Under the pieces are notes generated by a model. The model was not told the origin of the DNA, did not search any database, and saw nothing but the letters and a program-made list of their open reading frames with translations. The position numbers and the translations under genes are program-made. Shown here one piece after another: positions 40,586-49,569 of a stretch of DNA of 64,000 bases (position 1 is its first letter; each line of letters begins with the position of its first letter). This stretch comes from an uncultured Photobacterium sp. (GTDB taxonomy: Bacteria; Pseudomonadota; Gammaproteobacteria; Enterobacterales; Vibrionaceae): NCBI RefSeq assembly GCF_947039875.1, contig NZ_CAMRAN010000022.1, forward strand, positions 1 through 64,000. The letters run 5' to 3'.

Positions 40586-41065
40586 TTAAACCTTAGTTGA
40601 CAGGATGGCATCCAATTCAAGTTTAATCTCAGCTTGTAGACGGGACTCCGCTTTCATGCGTTCAAGATCGAGTCGCATTCGGCTTTGTTTTTCTAGTAGC
40701 TGACGCGCATCGCCTCGCGGCATATCTTTAACCACTTGGTACAAGTCGGTTAAGGCCGGATACGTTGCGGCAAAATCAACTTGTTTATCTGCTTGCAACA
40801 CTTCCATTAATTTATATAACCGAATCGCGGCTTCAGACATATCACATTGTTCTTGTTTACATGCCATTGCGATAATAAAGACGCTTTCTAATATATTGTC
40901 GTTTCTAGCTTTGATTGCTTCAGCTTGTTGCTCAGCAGCACGTGCCAAAAATAATTTATGCCGTTGTTGCTGTTTATAAAGCTTAGCTAATAACAATCCA
41001 GCGTAAAGTGCTAATCCAGCAACAATGACGCCACCAATAACAAATAGAAGTGTGATTCCCTGCAA
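40586..41065 (-). CDS. DUF2489 membrane-anchored protein
   Basis: This 159-residue protein has one N-terminal membrane helix (about residues 4-27) and a helical, charged cytoplasmic part rich in Lys, Arg and Gln. It matches the DUF2489 family, which often sits beside yihI in Vibrionales. A conserved-looking CKQEQCD segment is at about residue 69. No function is known. Three bases separate it from yihI. Confidence 0.82.
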   Translation of the reverse strand: MQGITLLFVIGGVIVAGLALYAGLLLAKLYKQQQRHKLFLARAAEQQAEAIKARNDNILESVFIIAMACKQEQCDMSEAAIRLYKLMEVLQADKQVDFAATYPALTDLYQVVKDMPRGDARQLLEKQSRMRLDLERMKAESRLQAEIKLELDAILSTKV

Positions 41066-41068
41066 CGG

Positions 41069-41620
41069 TTACTCCTTATCGAAATTATCAAAATCCATAT
41101 TTTCAAATTGTGCTAATAAATCATCATCTGAACGAGGTTTAGATTTAGCACTTTTTGCAACAGGCGCTGATGCTTCTTCTTCAACATCATCTAATAAACC
41201 AAGTTGCTTCATTAGACGTTCAATACGGTCTAACTTAAGATCAACTTGTTTTTGTAGGCCAGAACCTAATTTTTCACCAGCATCAATTCGATCGAGTAAT
41301 ACCATCAATTGTGCATCATTTTCTAGCATTGCAAGTTCTTGCTCAGCAGATAAACGACGTTGCTGTTTTGTTTGGGGCTTTTTAGGCTCAACAATTAGCG
41401 GAACTAATTTTTTACTACCTAAACGTGGATCTTTTTTCTGACCACCATTACGCTGTTTATTATCTTCAACAGCAGAATGACGACTTCCTGATTTTAAGCC
41501 TTTACGTTTTTTCGCTTTTTGGCGTTCACGTGTCTCAACATCAACTTTACTATTTGATTTCTCACGGTATACAGCAGGGCCTTCTGAACCTACGGTGCGC
41601 GCTCTTTTCTTACGGGTCAT
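41069..41620 (-). CDS. yihI: Der GTPase-activating protein YihI
   Basis: YihI stimulates the GTPase activity of Der and so restrains 50S ribosome assembly early in growth. The 183-residue protein has a very basic N-terminal half (TRKKRARTVGSEGPAVYREKS) and an acidic C-terminal end (SDDDLLAQFENMDFDNFDKE), the family pattern. It is flanked by the methyltransferase (1-bp overlap of start and stop) and the DUF2489 gene. A csr-family RNA lies upstream of this operon, as in E. coli. Confidence 0.93.
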   Translation of the reverse strand: MTRKKRARTVGSEGPAVYREKSNSKVDVETRERQKAKKRKGLKSGSRHSAVEDNKQRNGGQKKDPRLGSKKLVPLIVEPKKPQTKQQRRLSAEQELAMLENDAQLMVLLDRIDAGEKLGSGLQKQVDLKLDRIERLMKQLGLLDDVEEEASAPVAKSAKSKPRSDDDLLAQFENMDFDNFDKE

Positions 41621-42261
41621 TACTGGGGTTTCCTCAGCAAAATCACATCATTTCCAACAAACTCAACTTCAAGACCATCTCGTTGCGCTAAAAAGCAAAA
41701 CGTATCATGACTAAAAAAGCTAACATGGGTTGGGTCGTTCTTATAGTACCAATGCCCAAAGGCATCAGTGTCGGTTACTAGTTTGGTCATGATCCCAAGC
41801 CAACCGCCGGGTTTGACTAAACGTAGCAACAGCCCCCATTCCTTCGCAGGCTGATAAAAATGCTCGATTGCTTCTGTGCAAGTAACAAAATCATACTGAC
41901 CCTCTAATGCCGCTGGTTGTGCCGCAAAATAGGGATCGTAGATTGTCATAGTATACCCCATTTCAGCCAACATCACTGACAAGGTCGGCCCTGGACCGCT
42001 ACCAAAATCCAACCCCAATAACGGTGGTGATGGTAATCGAGTCACAAGTGGCGTTGCTAATCGCCCTAAAAATTGTCGATAATTCGCATCATCAGGGTTA
42101 TTTCGATGTTGATCATAAACAGATTTTTCTTGGAAAGATCTTAAATGAGTTGTCGGATCGGCATAAATTAATGCACAGTGTAAACAACGAAAATAATCAC
42201 GTTTAGTGTCAGCCACCAACCAGTGATTATCTTTACTCTTACAAAGTGGACATCTATCCAT
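41620..42261 (-). CDS. class I SAM-dependent methyltransferase with zinc ribbon
   Basis: This protein has about 213 residues. An N-terminal zinc-ribbon-like pair CPLC ... CLHC (about residues 4-33) precedes a Rossmann methyltransferase fold with LLGLDFGSGPGPTL (about 83-96), the SAM-binding glycine-rich motif, and CTEAIEHF further on. The substrate is unknown. The ATG at 42261 is preferred because GGAG lies six bases upstream; a GTG 12 bases earlier overlaps that site. It is the first gene of the yihI operon. Confidence 0.85.
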   Translation of the reverse strand: MDRCPLCKSKDNHWLVADTKRDYFRCLHCALIYADPTTHLRSFQEKSVYDQHRNNPDDANYRQFLGRLATPLVTRLPSPPLLGLDFGSGPGPTLSVMLAEMGYTMTIYDPYFAAQPAALEGQYDFVTCTEAIEHFYQPAKEWGLLLRLVKPGGWLGIMTKLVTDTDAFGHWYYKNDPTHVSFFSHDTFCFLAQRDGLEVEFVGNDVILLRKPQ

Positions 42262-42460
42262 TGTCTTCTCCACAACGACTGAATGTTGACGAACAGCAGC
42301 AGCGGTGCAAAATCGAGCGGGCTATTCTATACCCAATTGCGGTTAAGATGTAGTTCTGCTGACAAATTGTTCAATTTATTCAGCTATTTTATCGAACCTA
42401 AAAGTAAAATATCACATCTAAATCATAATAATAACCATCACTTACCACGAAATTTAGACG

Positions 42461-42493
42461 AAAAAAAAAGCGATAGGTCTACACCTATCGCTC
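42461..42493 (-). terminator. intrinsic terminator of the Csr-family RNA
   Basis: AGCGATAGGT and ACCTATCGCT form a perfect 10-bp stem with a three-base loop and a run of nine T residues on the minus strand. No protein gene ends nearby on that strand, so it marks the end of the RNA gene. Confidence 0.92.
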
Positions 42494-42915
42494 TATGGGG
42501 TAAGCTATGAGCTTATAATTCTGTCTAGTCTTTCCATAACCAGCAAGCAACGTCCCGGTTTAACAAATATCCATTTATTATAATTGCTATCCATGCCAAT
42601 ATCGTTCGTCACTATCCTAGTGATTTTTCATGTCCATTTTACCCATCCATGGCTTCACAGCTCATCCTAAGCTGGCAATCCCTATCGCAATGTTACGCTC
42701 CGATAACTATGCCACCATCCTTATGCGATACATCATCCTGATGTATCTGAGCTATATTACTATAGCTACTCTCTTTCCTTGAGTGTCTACCCTGACAATC
42801 CTACGCATCCCGCGCCGCCTACCCTAGTCTCTTGACCAGACATCCTGTGATTCCTTTAAGCGTCACTGCTTAAGCTATCCTAGCGCTTCCTTCCTGTGCC
42901 GCACTCCTTGTCACA
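42462..42915 (-). ncRNA. csrC: CsrB/CsrC-family small RNA that sequesters CsrA
   Basis: Read leftward, about 450 bases contain roughly 21 GGA motifs, many as AGGA in hairpin loops. Examples are GATACAT-CAGGATG-ATGTATC, CAGCT-TAGGATG-AGCTG and CACT-AGGAT-AGTG. No long ORF is present. A promoter precedes it (TTGTTT at 42944-42949, TAAATT at 42922-42927, 16-bp spacer) and a perfect terminator ends it. This RNA type titrates the translation regulator CsrA. Its position between the yihI operon and engB is that of E. coli csrC. The 5' end is estimated from the promoter. Confidence 0.92.
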
Positions 42916-43062
42916 GGGAGTAATTTACCTGAAGCCATCATTAAAACAATGTATCAAGATCACACTTTTTAATTTGCAATTATCGCCAACAAACAAGTCC
43001 ATGTTCTATAAAACAAAAAAATAATCGGCTACAAATCAAATCATTATAACTTCCCTCATCAA

Positions 43063-43079
43063 TGGTCGATCTCTTACAA
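43063..43079 (-). promoter_or_regulatory. VarA/UvrY (GacA-type) binding half-site for the Csr RNA
   Basis: TGTAAGAGATC on the minus strand matches one half of the GacA/UvrY/VarA operator TGTAAG-N6-CTTACA; the other half is degenerate. It lies about 150 bp upstream of the predicted start of the Csr-family RNA, the distance at which UvrY acts on csrB in E. coli. Confidence 0.7.
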
Positions 43080-43163
43080 CATCACTGGCAAAACCACCGT
43101 TGCTAAAATATTAACAAACAGTAACACTCAGCAACGTTTGTCATCATAAGGATCATTTTACTT

Positions 43164-43781
43164 CTAATGCAAGCCACCAACGTAAGCGGAGAGTGCTGAA
43201 ATTTCATCATCACTGAGTTTAGCAGCCACCGAGCGCATCATGGCATTGAGGTCATTATTACGTGCACTGGAGCGAAATGCTTGTAACTGTAATTGAGTAT
43301 ATTGTGCATTTTGACCAGATATTTTAGGGAAACCAGATAAACGGGTACCATTACCGCGTGGGCCATGACAACTGATGCACGCGGCAATACCCCGCTCAGG
43401 ATCACCAAAACGGTATAAAGGCTCAGCTATCGCAATGACATTTTTAGGGGTGGTATTGCCAGAAAGAGGCAGAGAGGAAAAATAAGCACTAAGATCAGCC
43501 ATATCGGTAGCGGAGAGTGCAGCAGCCATACCCGCCATAACCGCATTACTACGACCTTGAGCGCCACTGCTGGTCACTGCTAATTTATAATCAGCAAGTT
43601 GCTTCGCTAAATAATCAGCATGTTGACCTGCTAACTTAGGGTATTGACCTATTGTTGCATTACCGTCACTACCATGGCATGCAACACAGGTGGTAGCTTT
43701 TAATTTACCCGCATCGACATCACCTTGTGCCCAAGCAGAATAACTTGCCACAAGGGTAAATATTAAAACTAATTTTTTCAT
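43164..43781 (-). CDS. diheme cytochrome c4
   Basis: This periplasmic c4-type cytochrome has 205 residues, a signal peptide (ending SAWA-QG) and two heme motifs: CVACH (about residues 31-35) and CISCH (about 127-131). Axial Met ligands probably lie in the AVMAGMA and NAMMRSV segments of each half. It likely shuttles electrons to a terminal oxidase. The ATG at 43781 begins the signal peptide. It is divergent from engB, as in other gammaproteobacteria. Confidence 0.92.
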   Translation of the reverse strand: MKKLVLIFTLVASYSAWAQGDVDAGKLKATTCVACHGSDGNATIGQYPKLAGQHADYLAKQLADYKLAVTSSGAQGRSNAVMAGMAAALSATDMADLSAYFSSLPLSGNTTPKNVIAIAEPLYRFGDPERGIAACISCHGPRGNGTRLSGFPKISGQNAQYTQLQLQAFRSSARNNDLNAMMRSVAAKLSDDEISALSAYVGGLH

Positions 43782-43937
43782 GACATTCCATTTATAATTA
43801 TAGAGCTTCCGTACCACAAGTAATGCTCAGTGACATGGTATACAATACGACCATAAACCAAACACGGTTTAATATATCTTAGACAATTTCACAAAAAAGC
43901 GCTTTTTTTACAACATAAGCGCTTGACGGAGTTAACA

Positions 43938-44606
43938 GTGAATCAACCTCTCAACTATAGAAATACCAGTTTTATCACAAGTGCACCGGATATTCGTCAC
44001 TTGCCACAAGATGCCGGCGTTGAGATCGCATTTGCTGGTCGCTCCAATGCGGGTAAATCAAGTGCACTAAATCGCCTAACCGATCAAAAAGGTTTGGCTC
44101 GTACTTCCAAAACCCCTGGCCGTACTCAATTAATCAACATGTTTGAAGTCATTGGCGGCTGTAACTTGATTGACTTACCTGGCTACGGTTTTGCTCAAGT
44201 ACCACTTGAACTCAAACTGAAATGGCAAAAAGCATTAGGTGAATACCTACAACGCCGTGAATGTTTACAAGGTTTAGTGGTTCTGATGGATATTCGTCAC
44301 CCAATGAAAGATCTTGATCAGCAAATGATTAATTGGGCGATTGAAAGCAGTTTGCCAGTCTTAGTATTGCTAACTAAAGCTGACAAATTAAAAAGCGGTG
44401 CGCGTAAAGCACAAGTATTAAAAATCCGTGAAATGTCGAAAGAATTTGGCGGTAACGTTCAGGTTGAAGCTTTCTCTTCATTGAAAGGGATTGGCGTTGA
44501 TCAAGTTCGTCGTAAACTTGATGAATGGTATGCACCAGAACTAGAACGTCAACGTGTACTGGCCGCTGACGATAGTGATGTTTTTAATCTACCCTCTGCA
44601 GAATAA
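43938..44606 (+). CDS. engB: ribosome-biogenesis GTP-binding protein EngB/YsxC
   Basis: EngB is an essential GTPase of 50S assembly. The GTP-binding motifs are G1 GRSNAGKS (about residues 35-42), G3 DLPGYGF and G4 TKAD. At 222 residues it is close to E. coli YihA. The GTG at 43938 is preferred: GGAG lies seven bases upstream, whereas an in-frame TTG at 43923 overlaps no such site. It is separated from polA by the Spot 42 region, exactly as in E. coli. Confidence 0.95.
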   Translation: MNQPLNYRNTSFITSAPDIRHLPQDAGVEIAFAGRSNAGKSSALNRLTDQKGLARTSKTPGRTQLINMFEVIGGCNLIDLPGYGFAQVPLELKLKWQKALGEYLQRRECLQGLVVLMDIRHPMKDLDQQMINWAIESSLPVLVLLTKADKLKSGARKAQVLKIREMSKEFGGNVQVEAFSSLKGIGVDQVRRKLDEWYAPELERQRVLAADDSDVFNLPSAE

Positions 44607-44637
44607 AACCATTACACAATGCAATAAATAACATCTA

Positions 44638-44662
44638 GCCCCATCATTTTTGGTGGGGTTAA
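44638..44662 (+). terminator. hairpin after engB
   Basis: CCCCATCA and TGGTGGGG form an 8-bp stem (one G-U pair) with a TTTT loop, 32 bp past engB. The trailing T-run is short, so termination is likely but not certain. Confidence 0.55.
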
Positions 44663-44880
44663 TGGTGAACATTTCACTCGATAAAACTCATGATCACCAC
44701 TTGCAGTACATCATCTTAAAAGACATCTATCGTCGTACTCCTAACGCTCCCCCGATTAAATTCTGCTAATCCAATTGATGACAACACATTATTTTAGACA
44801 AAAAACAAGTTTGCTAATTGTTAATAATTTAATCTTTTTGTGGAATAAAATTACATCATTGGTTGTTTAAAAAAAAACCA

Positions 44881-44981
44881 AAAAAAAAGCCATTCTCAAT
44901 GTCGAGAATGGCTATTCCATGTCTTTGTTTGTCGGCTAGTGATCATCACTAACCCACAAAACCAAATATGAACAAGAAGCT
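44881..44981 (-). ncRNA. candidate sRNA downstream of Spot 42
   Basis: A leftward promoter (TTTAAA at 45010-45015 and a perfect TATAAT at 44988-44993, 16-bp spacer) precedes about 100 bases that end in a strong terminator: AGCCATTCTC/GAGAATGGCT (44889-44913) plus an eight-base T-run. No ORF of note is present. It lies about 260 bases downstream of Spot 42 in the same orientation. I recall a similarly placed sRNA named VSsrna24 in Aliivibrio salmonicida; this could be its counterpart, but I cannot compare sequences. Confidence 0.7.
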
Positions 44982-45237
44982 GTGACTATTATAGCCTGCC
45001 CATTTTAAATTTAAAGTATTTGCTCTAAAAAATGCGCTAACAAATACAAATCAGCCTCAAAGATAGATCAACCAACCAAAAATAAGTGAGGCTTATCATA
45101 AAAAATCAGCAATCTTGTCACTTTAGTGTGAAAAACAAACACAAATAAGCCGCGATAAACATCGAGATAGAAATAATAAAACAGGAAATTAATGCGAGAA
45201 TATCGTTATAACGCAGATAAATTTGATGTTGGCACCA

Positions 45238-45345
45238 TAAAAAACGCCCCAGTCCAATAAATAGACTGGGGCAGCTGAATCAGCCAAATCCAATAACGTG
45301 AAACAAAAGGTCTGAAAGATAGAACATCTTACCTCTGTACCCTAC
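45238..45345 (-). ncRNA. spf: Spot 42 small RNA
   Basis: Read leftward from 45345, the sequence begins GTAGGGTACAGAGGTAAGA and continues with TTCTATCTTTCAGACCTTTT, nearly identical to E. coli Spot 42. The terminator stem GCCCCAGTC ... GACTGGGGC with a T-run closes it. Spot 42 is an Hfq-binding RNA that represses catabolic genes when glucose keeps CRP-cAMP low. The position between engB and polA is conserved from E. coli to Vibrio. Confidence 0.97.
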
Positions 45346-45446
45346 GTCATCAACTGTATATCAATTGCTCAGTTTTTGGAAGTCTTTGTTGTAGTTTTTT
45401 TTCATAATATTGTAAGTAATTTTTACATAAGTGTTGTTAATTTTAA

Positions 45447-45478
45447 CAAAAAAATAGCCAATCTTACGATCAGCTATA
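45447..45478 (-). terminator. intrinsic terminator of polA
   Basis: ATAGCTGATC and GATTGGCTAT pair (two G-U pairs) around a GTAA tetraloop and are followed by seven T residues on the minus strand, 30 bp past the polA stop codon. Confidence 0.85.
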
Positions 45479-45507
45479 ATTTTATAATCAAGATACAACC
45501 TGATTAA

Positions 45508-48279
45508 TTAGTGAGCTTGATCCCAGTTATCGCCACAACCTGCATCGGCAATTAATGGTACGGCTAAGGTTGCCGCTTGCTCCATTAACTCGCGTACTTT
45601 AGCGGTAACGCTGTCTAATACTGAGGCTTCTACTTCAAACACCAATTCATCGTGTACTTGCATTAACAAACTAACTTGCCCTTGTGGTTGCTGTTGTACC
45701 CATTCATCAACCGCAATCATGGCTAATTTAATAATATCAGCCGCAGTACCTTGCATTGGGGCGTTAATCGCTGCGCGTTCAGCAGCTTTACGACGTAAGC
45801 CATTACGCGCTTTAATATCAGGAAGATACAAACGACGACCAAATAGAGTTTCAACATAACCTAACTCAGCCGCACTATTACGGGTACTTTCCATGTATTC
45901 TAAAACGCCAGGGTAGCGTTCAAAATACACATTCATATAATCTTGTGCTTCATTACGACCCATATCAAGTTGCTTGGCTAAACCAAATGCACTCATGCCG
46001 TAAATCAGTCCGAAGTTGATCGCTTTTGCACGTCGACGTTGTTCGGTACTCACATCATCAATCGCTAATCCTAAAATTTCCGCCGCCGTTGCTGCGTGAA
46101 TATCTTTACCATGACGGAATGCATCCAATAACGCTGGATCACCAGAAAGATGCGCCATAATACGCAATTCAATTTGAGAGTAGTCGACAGCAAGAATTTT
46201 ATAGCCCGGTTTGGCAACAAACGCTTGACGAATACGACGTCCTTCTTGATTACGAACCGGAATATTTTGCAGGTTCGGCTCACTTGAAGACAAGCGTCCC
46301 GTTACGGTTCCAGATTGGTGATAAGACGTGTGAACTCGACCTGTTGCTACATTCACCATTTTGGGCAATTTATCAGTATAAGTGGATTTTAGTTTTGCTA
46401 AGCCACGGTATTCTAATAATAATTTTGGTAATGGGTAATCTAAAGCAAGTTCTTGTAGCACTTCTTCATTGGTCGATGGTGTGCCTGATGGAGTTTTTTT
46501 AATAACTGGTAAAGCCATTTTCTCAAACAAGATTGCTTGTAATTGCTTAGGAGAACTTAAATTAAATTCTTCACCTGCTAATTCGTAAGCCAGTTTTTCA
46601 ATTTCATCTAACCTTTGTGCCAACTCGATAGATTGCGCGCCTAACAAAGCACTATCAATATAAACACCAGTACGTTCCATACGAGATAAAACAGGGACTA
46701 ACGGCATTTCAATCGTTTCAAACACTTTATTCAGCTTTTCATCAGCGGCAACTTTTGGATATAACGCATGGTGAAGGCGTAACGTAATATCAGCATCTTC
46801 AGCAGCATAAGGACCCGCCTGCTCAAGATCGATTTGGTTAAAGGTCAATTGCTTTTTACCTTTACCCGCAATCTCTTCAAAACTGATATTTTTATGCTCA
46901 AGATAACGCAGCGCAAGGCTGTCCATATCATGGCGACCGACAACGCTGTTATAAACATAAGATTCAAGCATGGTATCAAATTTAATACCCTGCATATCAA
47001 TGCCATATCGCGCAACAATGCTGGCATCAAATTTTAAATTCTGACCGACTTTAGCTAAAGTCTTATCTTCTAATAATGGTTTTAATTGTGCTAACACCCA
47101 ATCACGATCAAGTTGCGCTGGCGCATCTAAATAATCGTGAGCCACAGGGACATAAGCCGCTTTACCTTCTTCTACCGCAAATGAAACCCCAATTAAATTG
47201 GCTGTCATGTAATCAAGACCATCGGTTTCAGTATCAAACGCAAATACGTCGGCATTTTTTAACTGGGCTACCCAGTTATTAAAACTTACTTCATCAAGTA
47301 CGGTTTCATAACCACTACGATCAATGGTTGGTGCAACAACTTTTGGCTCAGTTGTGGTGGTTGCGGCACTTTCATCAGCAACAATGCGACCATCACTGCC
47401 ATCCAACATTTCAGTTAGCCAGCGACGGAACTGTAATTTACCAAATAATTCAGTCAGTGCGTCAGTGTCTGGTACGCCTTTGCATAATTGTTCAGGGGCA
47501 AGTTCTAATTCAACATCCAGCTTAATAGTCGCTAATTTATACGACATGTAAGCCGCTTCTTTATTATCAAGCAGCTTTTTAGCCATGGTTTTTGAGCCAC
47601 GAAAGCCTAGCGGCGCAATATCATCAAGATTGGCATACAAAGTATCTAAGCCACCAAGACCTTGCAATAATGCTGTCGCCGTTTTTTCACCGACACCAGG
47701 AACGCCAGGAATATTATCAACCTTATCCCCCATTAACGCTAAGTAATCGATAATCAGCTCAGGGCCAATACCAAATTTGTCCTTAACGCCAGCGGCATCC
47801 ATCACTACATCCGTCATGGTATTGATCAAAGTAACATGTTGATCAACCAGTTGCGCCATGTCTTTATCACCAGTACTGATCAATACCGGCATTCCCTGTT
47901 TAGAAGCCTGAGTTGCCAACGTACCGATCACATCATCCGCTTCAACGCCAGAGATCGCGATCAACGGCAATCCCATCGCCTTGATCACTGCATGTAATGG
48001 TTCAATCTGACCGCGAAGATCATCCGGCATCGGTGGGCGATTAGCTTTATATTCAGGGTATATATCATCACGGAATGTCTTACCTTTAGCATCAAAGATA
48101 ACCGCAATACGATCAGTTGAAAACTGACGTAACATGCTGCGTAACATATTAACCACACCATAAATTGCACCTGTTGGTTCACCGTCTGAATTAGTGAAAT
48201 TGGGTGCGGCATGGTAAGCGCGATAAAGGTAAGAGGATCCATCAATAAGGATCAATGGATTTTCAGGAATCGTAGCCAT
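45508..48279 (-). CDS. polA: DNA polymerase I
   Basis: Pol I fills gaps and removes RNA primers. The 923-residue protein has the three usual parts. The 5'-3' exonuclease domain covers about 1-290 ([24 protein letters not shown]). The proofreading domain is intact, with the DTETDGLD exonuclease motif at about residue 348. The polymerase domain has motif [10 protein letters not shown] (about 700) and motif [10 protein letters not shown] (about 876). It is transcribed leftward toward Spot 42, and DnaA-box-like sequences lie in its upstream region. Confidence 0.97.
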   Translation of the reverse strand: MATIPENPLILIDGSSYLYRAYHAAPNFTNSDGEPTGAIYGVVNMLRSMLRQFSTDRIAVIFDAKGKTFRDDIYPEYKANRPPMPDDLRGQIEPLHAVIKAMGLPLIAISGVEADDVIGTLATQASKQGMPVLISTGDKDMAQLVDQHVTLINTMTDVVMDAAGVKDKFGIGPELIIDYLALMGDKVDNIPGVPGVGEKTATALLQGLGGLDTLYANLDDIAPLGFRGSKTMAKKLLDNKEAAYMSYKLATIKLDVELELAPEQLCKGVPDTDALTELFGKLQFRRWLTEMLDGSDGRIVADESAATTTTEPKVVAPTIDRSGYETVLDEVSFNNWVAQLKNADVFAFDTETDGLDYMTANLIGVSFAVEEGKAAYVPVAHDYLDAPAQLDRDWVLAQLKPLLEDKTLAKVGQNLKFDASIVARYGIDMQGIKFDTMLESYVYNSVVGRHDMDSLALRYLEHKNISFEEIAGKGKKQLTFNQIDLEQAGPYAAEDADITLRLHHALYPKVAADEKLNKVFETIEMPLVPVLSRMERTGVYIDSALLGAQSIELAQRLDEIEKLAYELAGEEFNLSSPKQLQAILFEKMALPVIKKTPSGTPSTNEEVLQELALDYPLPKLLLEYRGLAKLKSTYTDKLPKMVNVATGRVHTSYHQSGTVTGRLSSSEPNLQNIPVRNQEGRRIRQAFVAKPGYKILAVDYSQIELRIMAHLSGDPALLDAFRHGKDIHAATAAEILGLAIDDVSTEQRRRAKAINFGLIYGMSAFGLAKQLDMGRNEAQDYMNVYFERYPGVLEYMESTRNSAAELGYVETLFGRRLYLPDIKARNGLRRKAAERAAINAPMQGTAADIIKLAMIAVDEWVQQQPQGQVSLLMQVHDELVFEVEASVLDSVTAKVRELMEQAATLAVPLIADAGCGDNWDQAH

Positions 48280-48431
48280 AGGGTTATTCTTATATCCGAG
48301 CGAAAGTAGTTCAGGTTAGGTCTATTATCGACCAATTTTATCCCTACACCACAGAAAAAATGCAATATTTACTAGAATGCCATGCTCAACCGCAACTGTT
48401 AACTGCTGTTTTGTGTTATTCGTCCATTTTC

Positions 48432-48582
48432 TGTGGATAACTTTGTTAGTATTTAATTTACTCCAGTTGATCGTTTTTTATCTGAAAATAAAAATTACTC
48501 ATGATTGTATTTATTTTCATATACTTAATAAGAAAGCTTAAATTAGATCCTCGATCCCATATTGATCATTGATTGTGGACAA
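48432..48582 (-). promoter_or_regulatory. two DnaA boxes upstream of polA
   Basis: On the minus strand there is a perfect DnaA box TTATCCACA (48432-48440) and a near-consensus TTGTCCACA (48574-48582), with several GATC sites between (four in 48460-48570). They lie about 150-300 bp before the polA start. DnaA has been reported to stimulate polA in E. coli, so a regulatory role is plausible. Confidence 0.55.
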
Positions 48583-48655
48583 CCTTAGCTAGATAATCTT
48601 AACCAAGCCAATAATAACAATAATATAAGTCTATTTGATTAGTTAGGATGCCATT

Positions 48656-49306
48656 ATGAAGAAAATTGCGGTAATTTTAAGCGGTTCTGGTGTATTTGAT
48701 GGAACCGAGATCCATGAAGCGGTATTAGCTTTATTGGCGATTGAGCAACAAGGAGCAAGCTGGCACTGCTTTGCTCCTAACATCGATCAACACCAAGTCA
48801 TTAATCACCTTAACGGTCAGGTGAGTCATGAAACTCGTAATGTTTTAATCGAATCAGCACGAATTGCACGTGGCAATATTTCAAATGTCACTCAATTAAA
48901 CATTAATGACTACGATGCACTACTGGTTCCTGGCGGATTTGGTGTTGCTAACAATTTATCTGATTTTGCCCTTCATGGCAGTGCATGTCAGATCAATGAA
49001 GACGTTAAACTGGCCTGCCAAGCTTTTGCTCAAGCCAATAAGCCTGCAGGCTATTTATGTATTGCACCAACATTGATCCCACAGATCTATGGCCCAGGCG
49101 CAAAGGCTACGATCGGTGATGATCCTGACACCGCAGCCGCATTTAACGCCATGGGGGGTGAGCATATTCAGTGCCCTGTTGATGATTTTGTATTGGATCA
49201 GAAACGACGTCTATTAACTACGCCGGCTTATATGTTGGCAACCAATATCAGTGAAGCGGCAACAGGGATTAATAAACTGGTACGAGAGTTAATAAAATTA
49301 GCCTAA
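48656..49306 (+). CDS. elbB: glyoxalase ElbB (isoprenoid biosynthesis glyoxalase family)
   Basis: ElbB belongs to the DJ-1/PfpI superfamily. It has weak glyoxalase activity and has been linked to isoprenoid synthesis. The 216-residue protein has the N-terminal KIAVILSGSGVFDGTEIHEA, the GGFGVANNLSDFA segment and the nucleophile elbow Cys in GYLCIAPTLIP (about residue 138). It is divergent from polA. RyhB converges on its 3' end. Confidence 0.93.
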   Translation: MKKIAVILSGSGVFDGTEIHEAVLALLAIEQQGASWHCFAPNIDQHQVINHLNGQVSHETRNVLIESARIARGNISNVTQLNINDYDALLVPGGFGVANNLSDFALHGSACQINEDVKLACQAFAQANKPAGYLCIAPTLIPQIYGPGAKATIGDDPDTAAAFNAMGGEHIQCPVDDFVLDQKRRLLTTPAYMLATNISEAATGINKLVRELIKLA

Positions 49307-49331
49307 GCGACATAATAAAAACTAACCACTT

Positions 49332-49368
49332 AAAAAAGAAAAAGCGACGCACTGTGTGATGCGTCGCT
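49332..49368 (-). terminator. intrinsic terminator of RyhB
   Basis: AGCGACGCA and TGCGTCGCT form a perfect 9-bp stem with an eight-base loop. On the minus strand it is followed by TTTTTCTTTTTT. The same hairpin may also stop elbB transcripts from the other side. Confidence 0.88.
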
Positions 49369-49496
49369 CAGCAGAAGTAGTAATCGGTTTTTAGCCCTAC
49401 ACTAAGCACCATTACCAAGCTGAAGTACACTGAAAGCAATGTGAGCAATGTCGTGCCCAAGCAACAGAAAAAGGGGTTTCTCTGTTGTTTGAAAGC
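49337..49496 (-). ncRNA. ryhB: RyhB small RNA (iron-responsive)
   Basis: Read leftward, the RNA contains GCACGACATTGCTCACATTG followed by CTTTCAGT, the conserved RyhB core that pairs with sodB and other iron-protein mRNAs. A promoter precedes it (TTGCAA at 49525-49530, TATTAT at 49503-49508, 16-bp spacer) and a strong terminator ends it. At about 160 bases it is longer than E. coli RyhB (90), in line with longer Vibrio forms. Fur-box-like sequences overlap the promoter. The 5' end is estimated. Confidence 0.93.
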
Positions 49497-49501
49497 CCGT
49501 T

Positions 49502-49556
49502 AATAATAACCATTCTCAACTAAGTTGCAATACTTAATTGAGAATAGTTTTCATTT
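49502..49556 (-). promoter_or_regulatory. Fur-box-like sequences at the ryhB promoter
   Basis: Two 7-1-7 matches to the Fur consensus are present: TGAGAAT-G-GTTATTA (minus strand, over the -10/-35 spacer) and TGAGAAT-A-GTTTTCA (plus strand 49539-49553). Together they form a larger inverted repeat, ATTCTCAAcTAAG ... CTTAAtTGAGAAT (49512-49544). Fur bound here would silence ryhB when iron is plentiful. Confidence 0.75.
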
Positions 49557-49569
49557 GGAATAAAAACTG

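Noticed and set aside
42283-42510. Plus-strand ORF of 75 residues downstream of the methyltransferase promoter region
   Set aside because: It runs into the terminator of the Csr-family RNA and has no ribosome binding site.
48420-48600. Possible chromosome replication origin (DnaA boxes, GATC sites, A/T-rich stretches)
   Set aside because: Only two DnaA boxes are present, with no ordered array or AT-rich 13-mer repeats, and the genes usually beside oriC (mioC/gidA) are absent.
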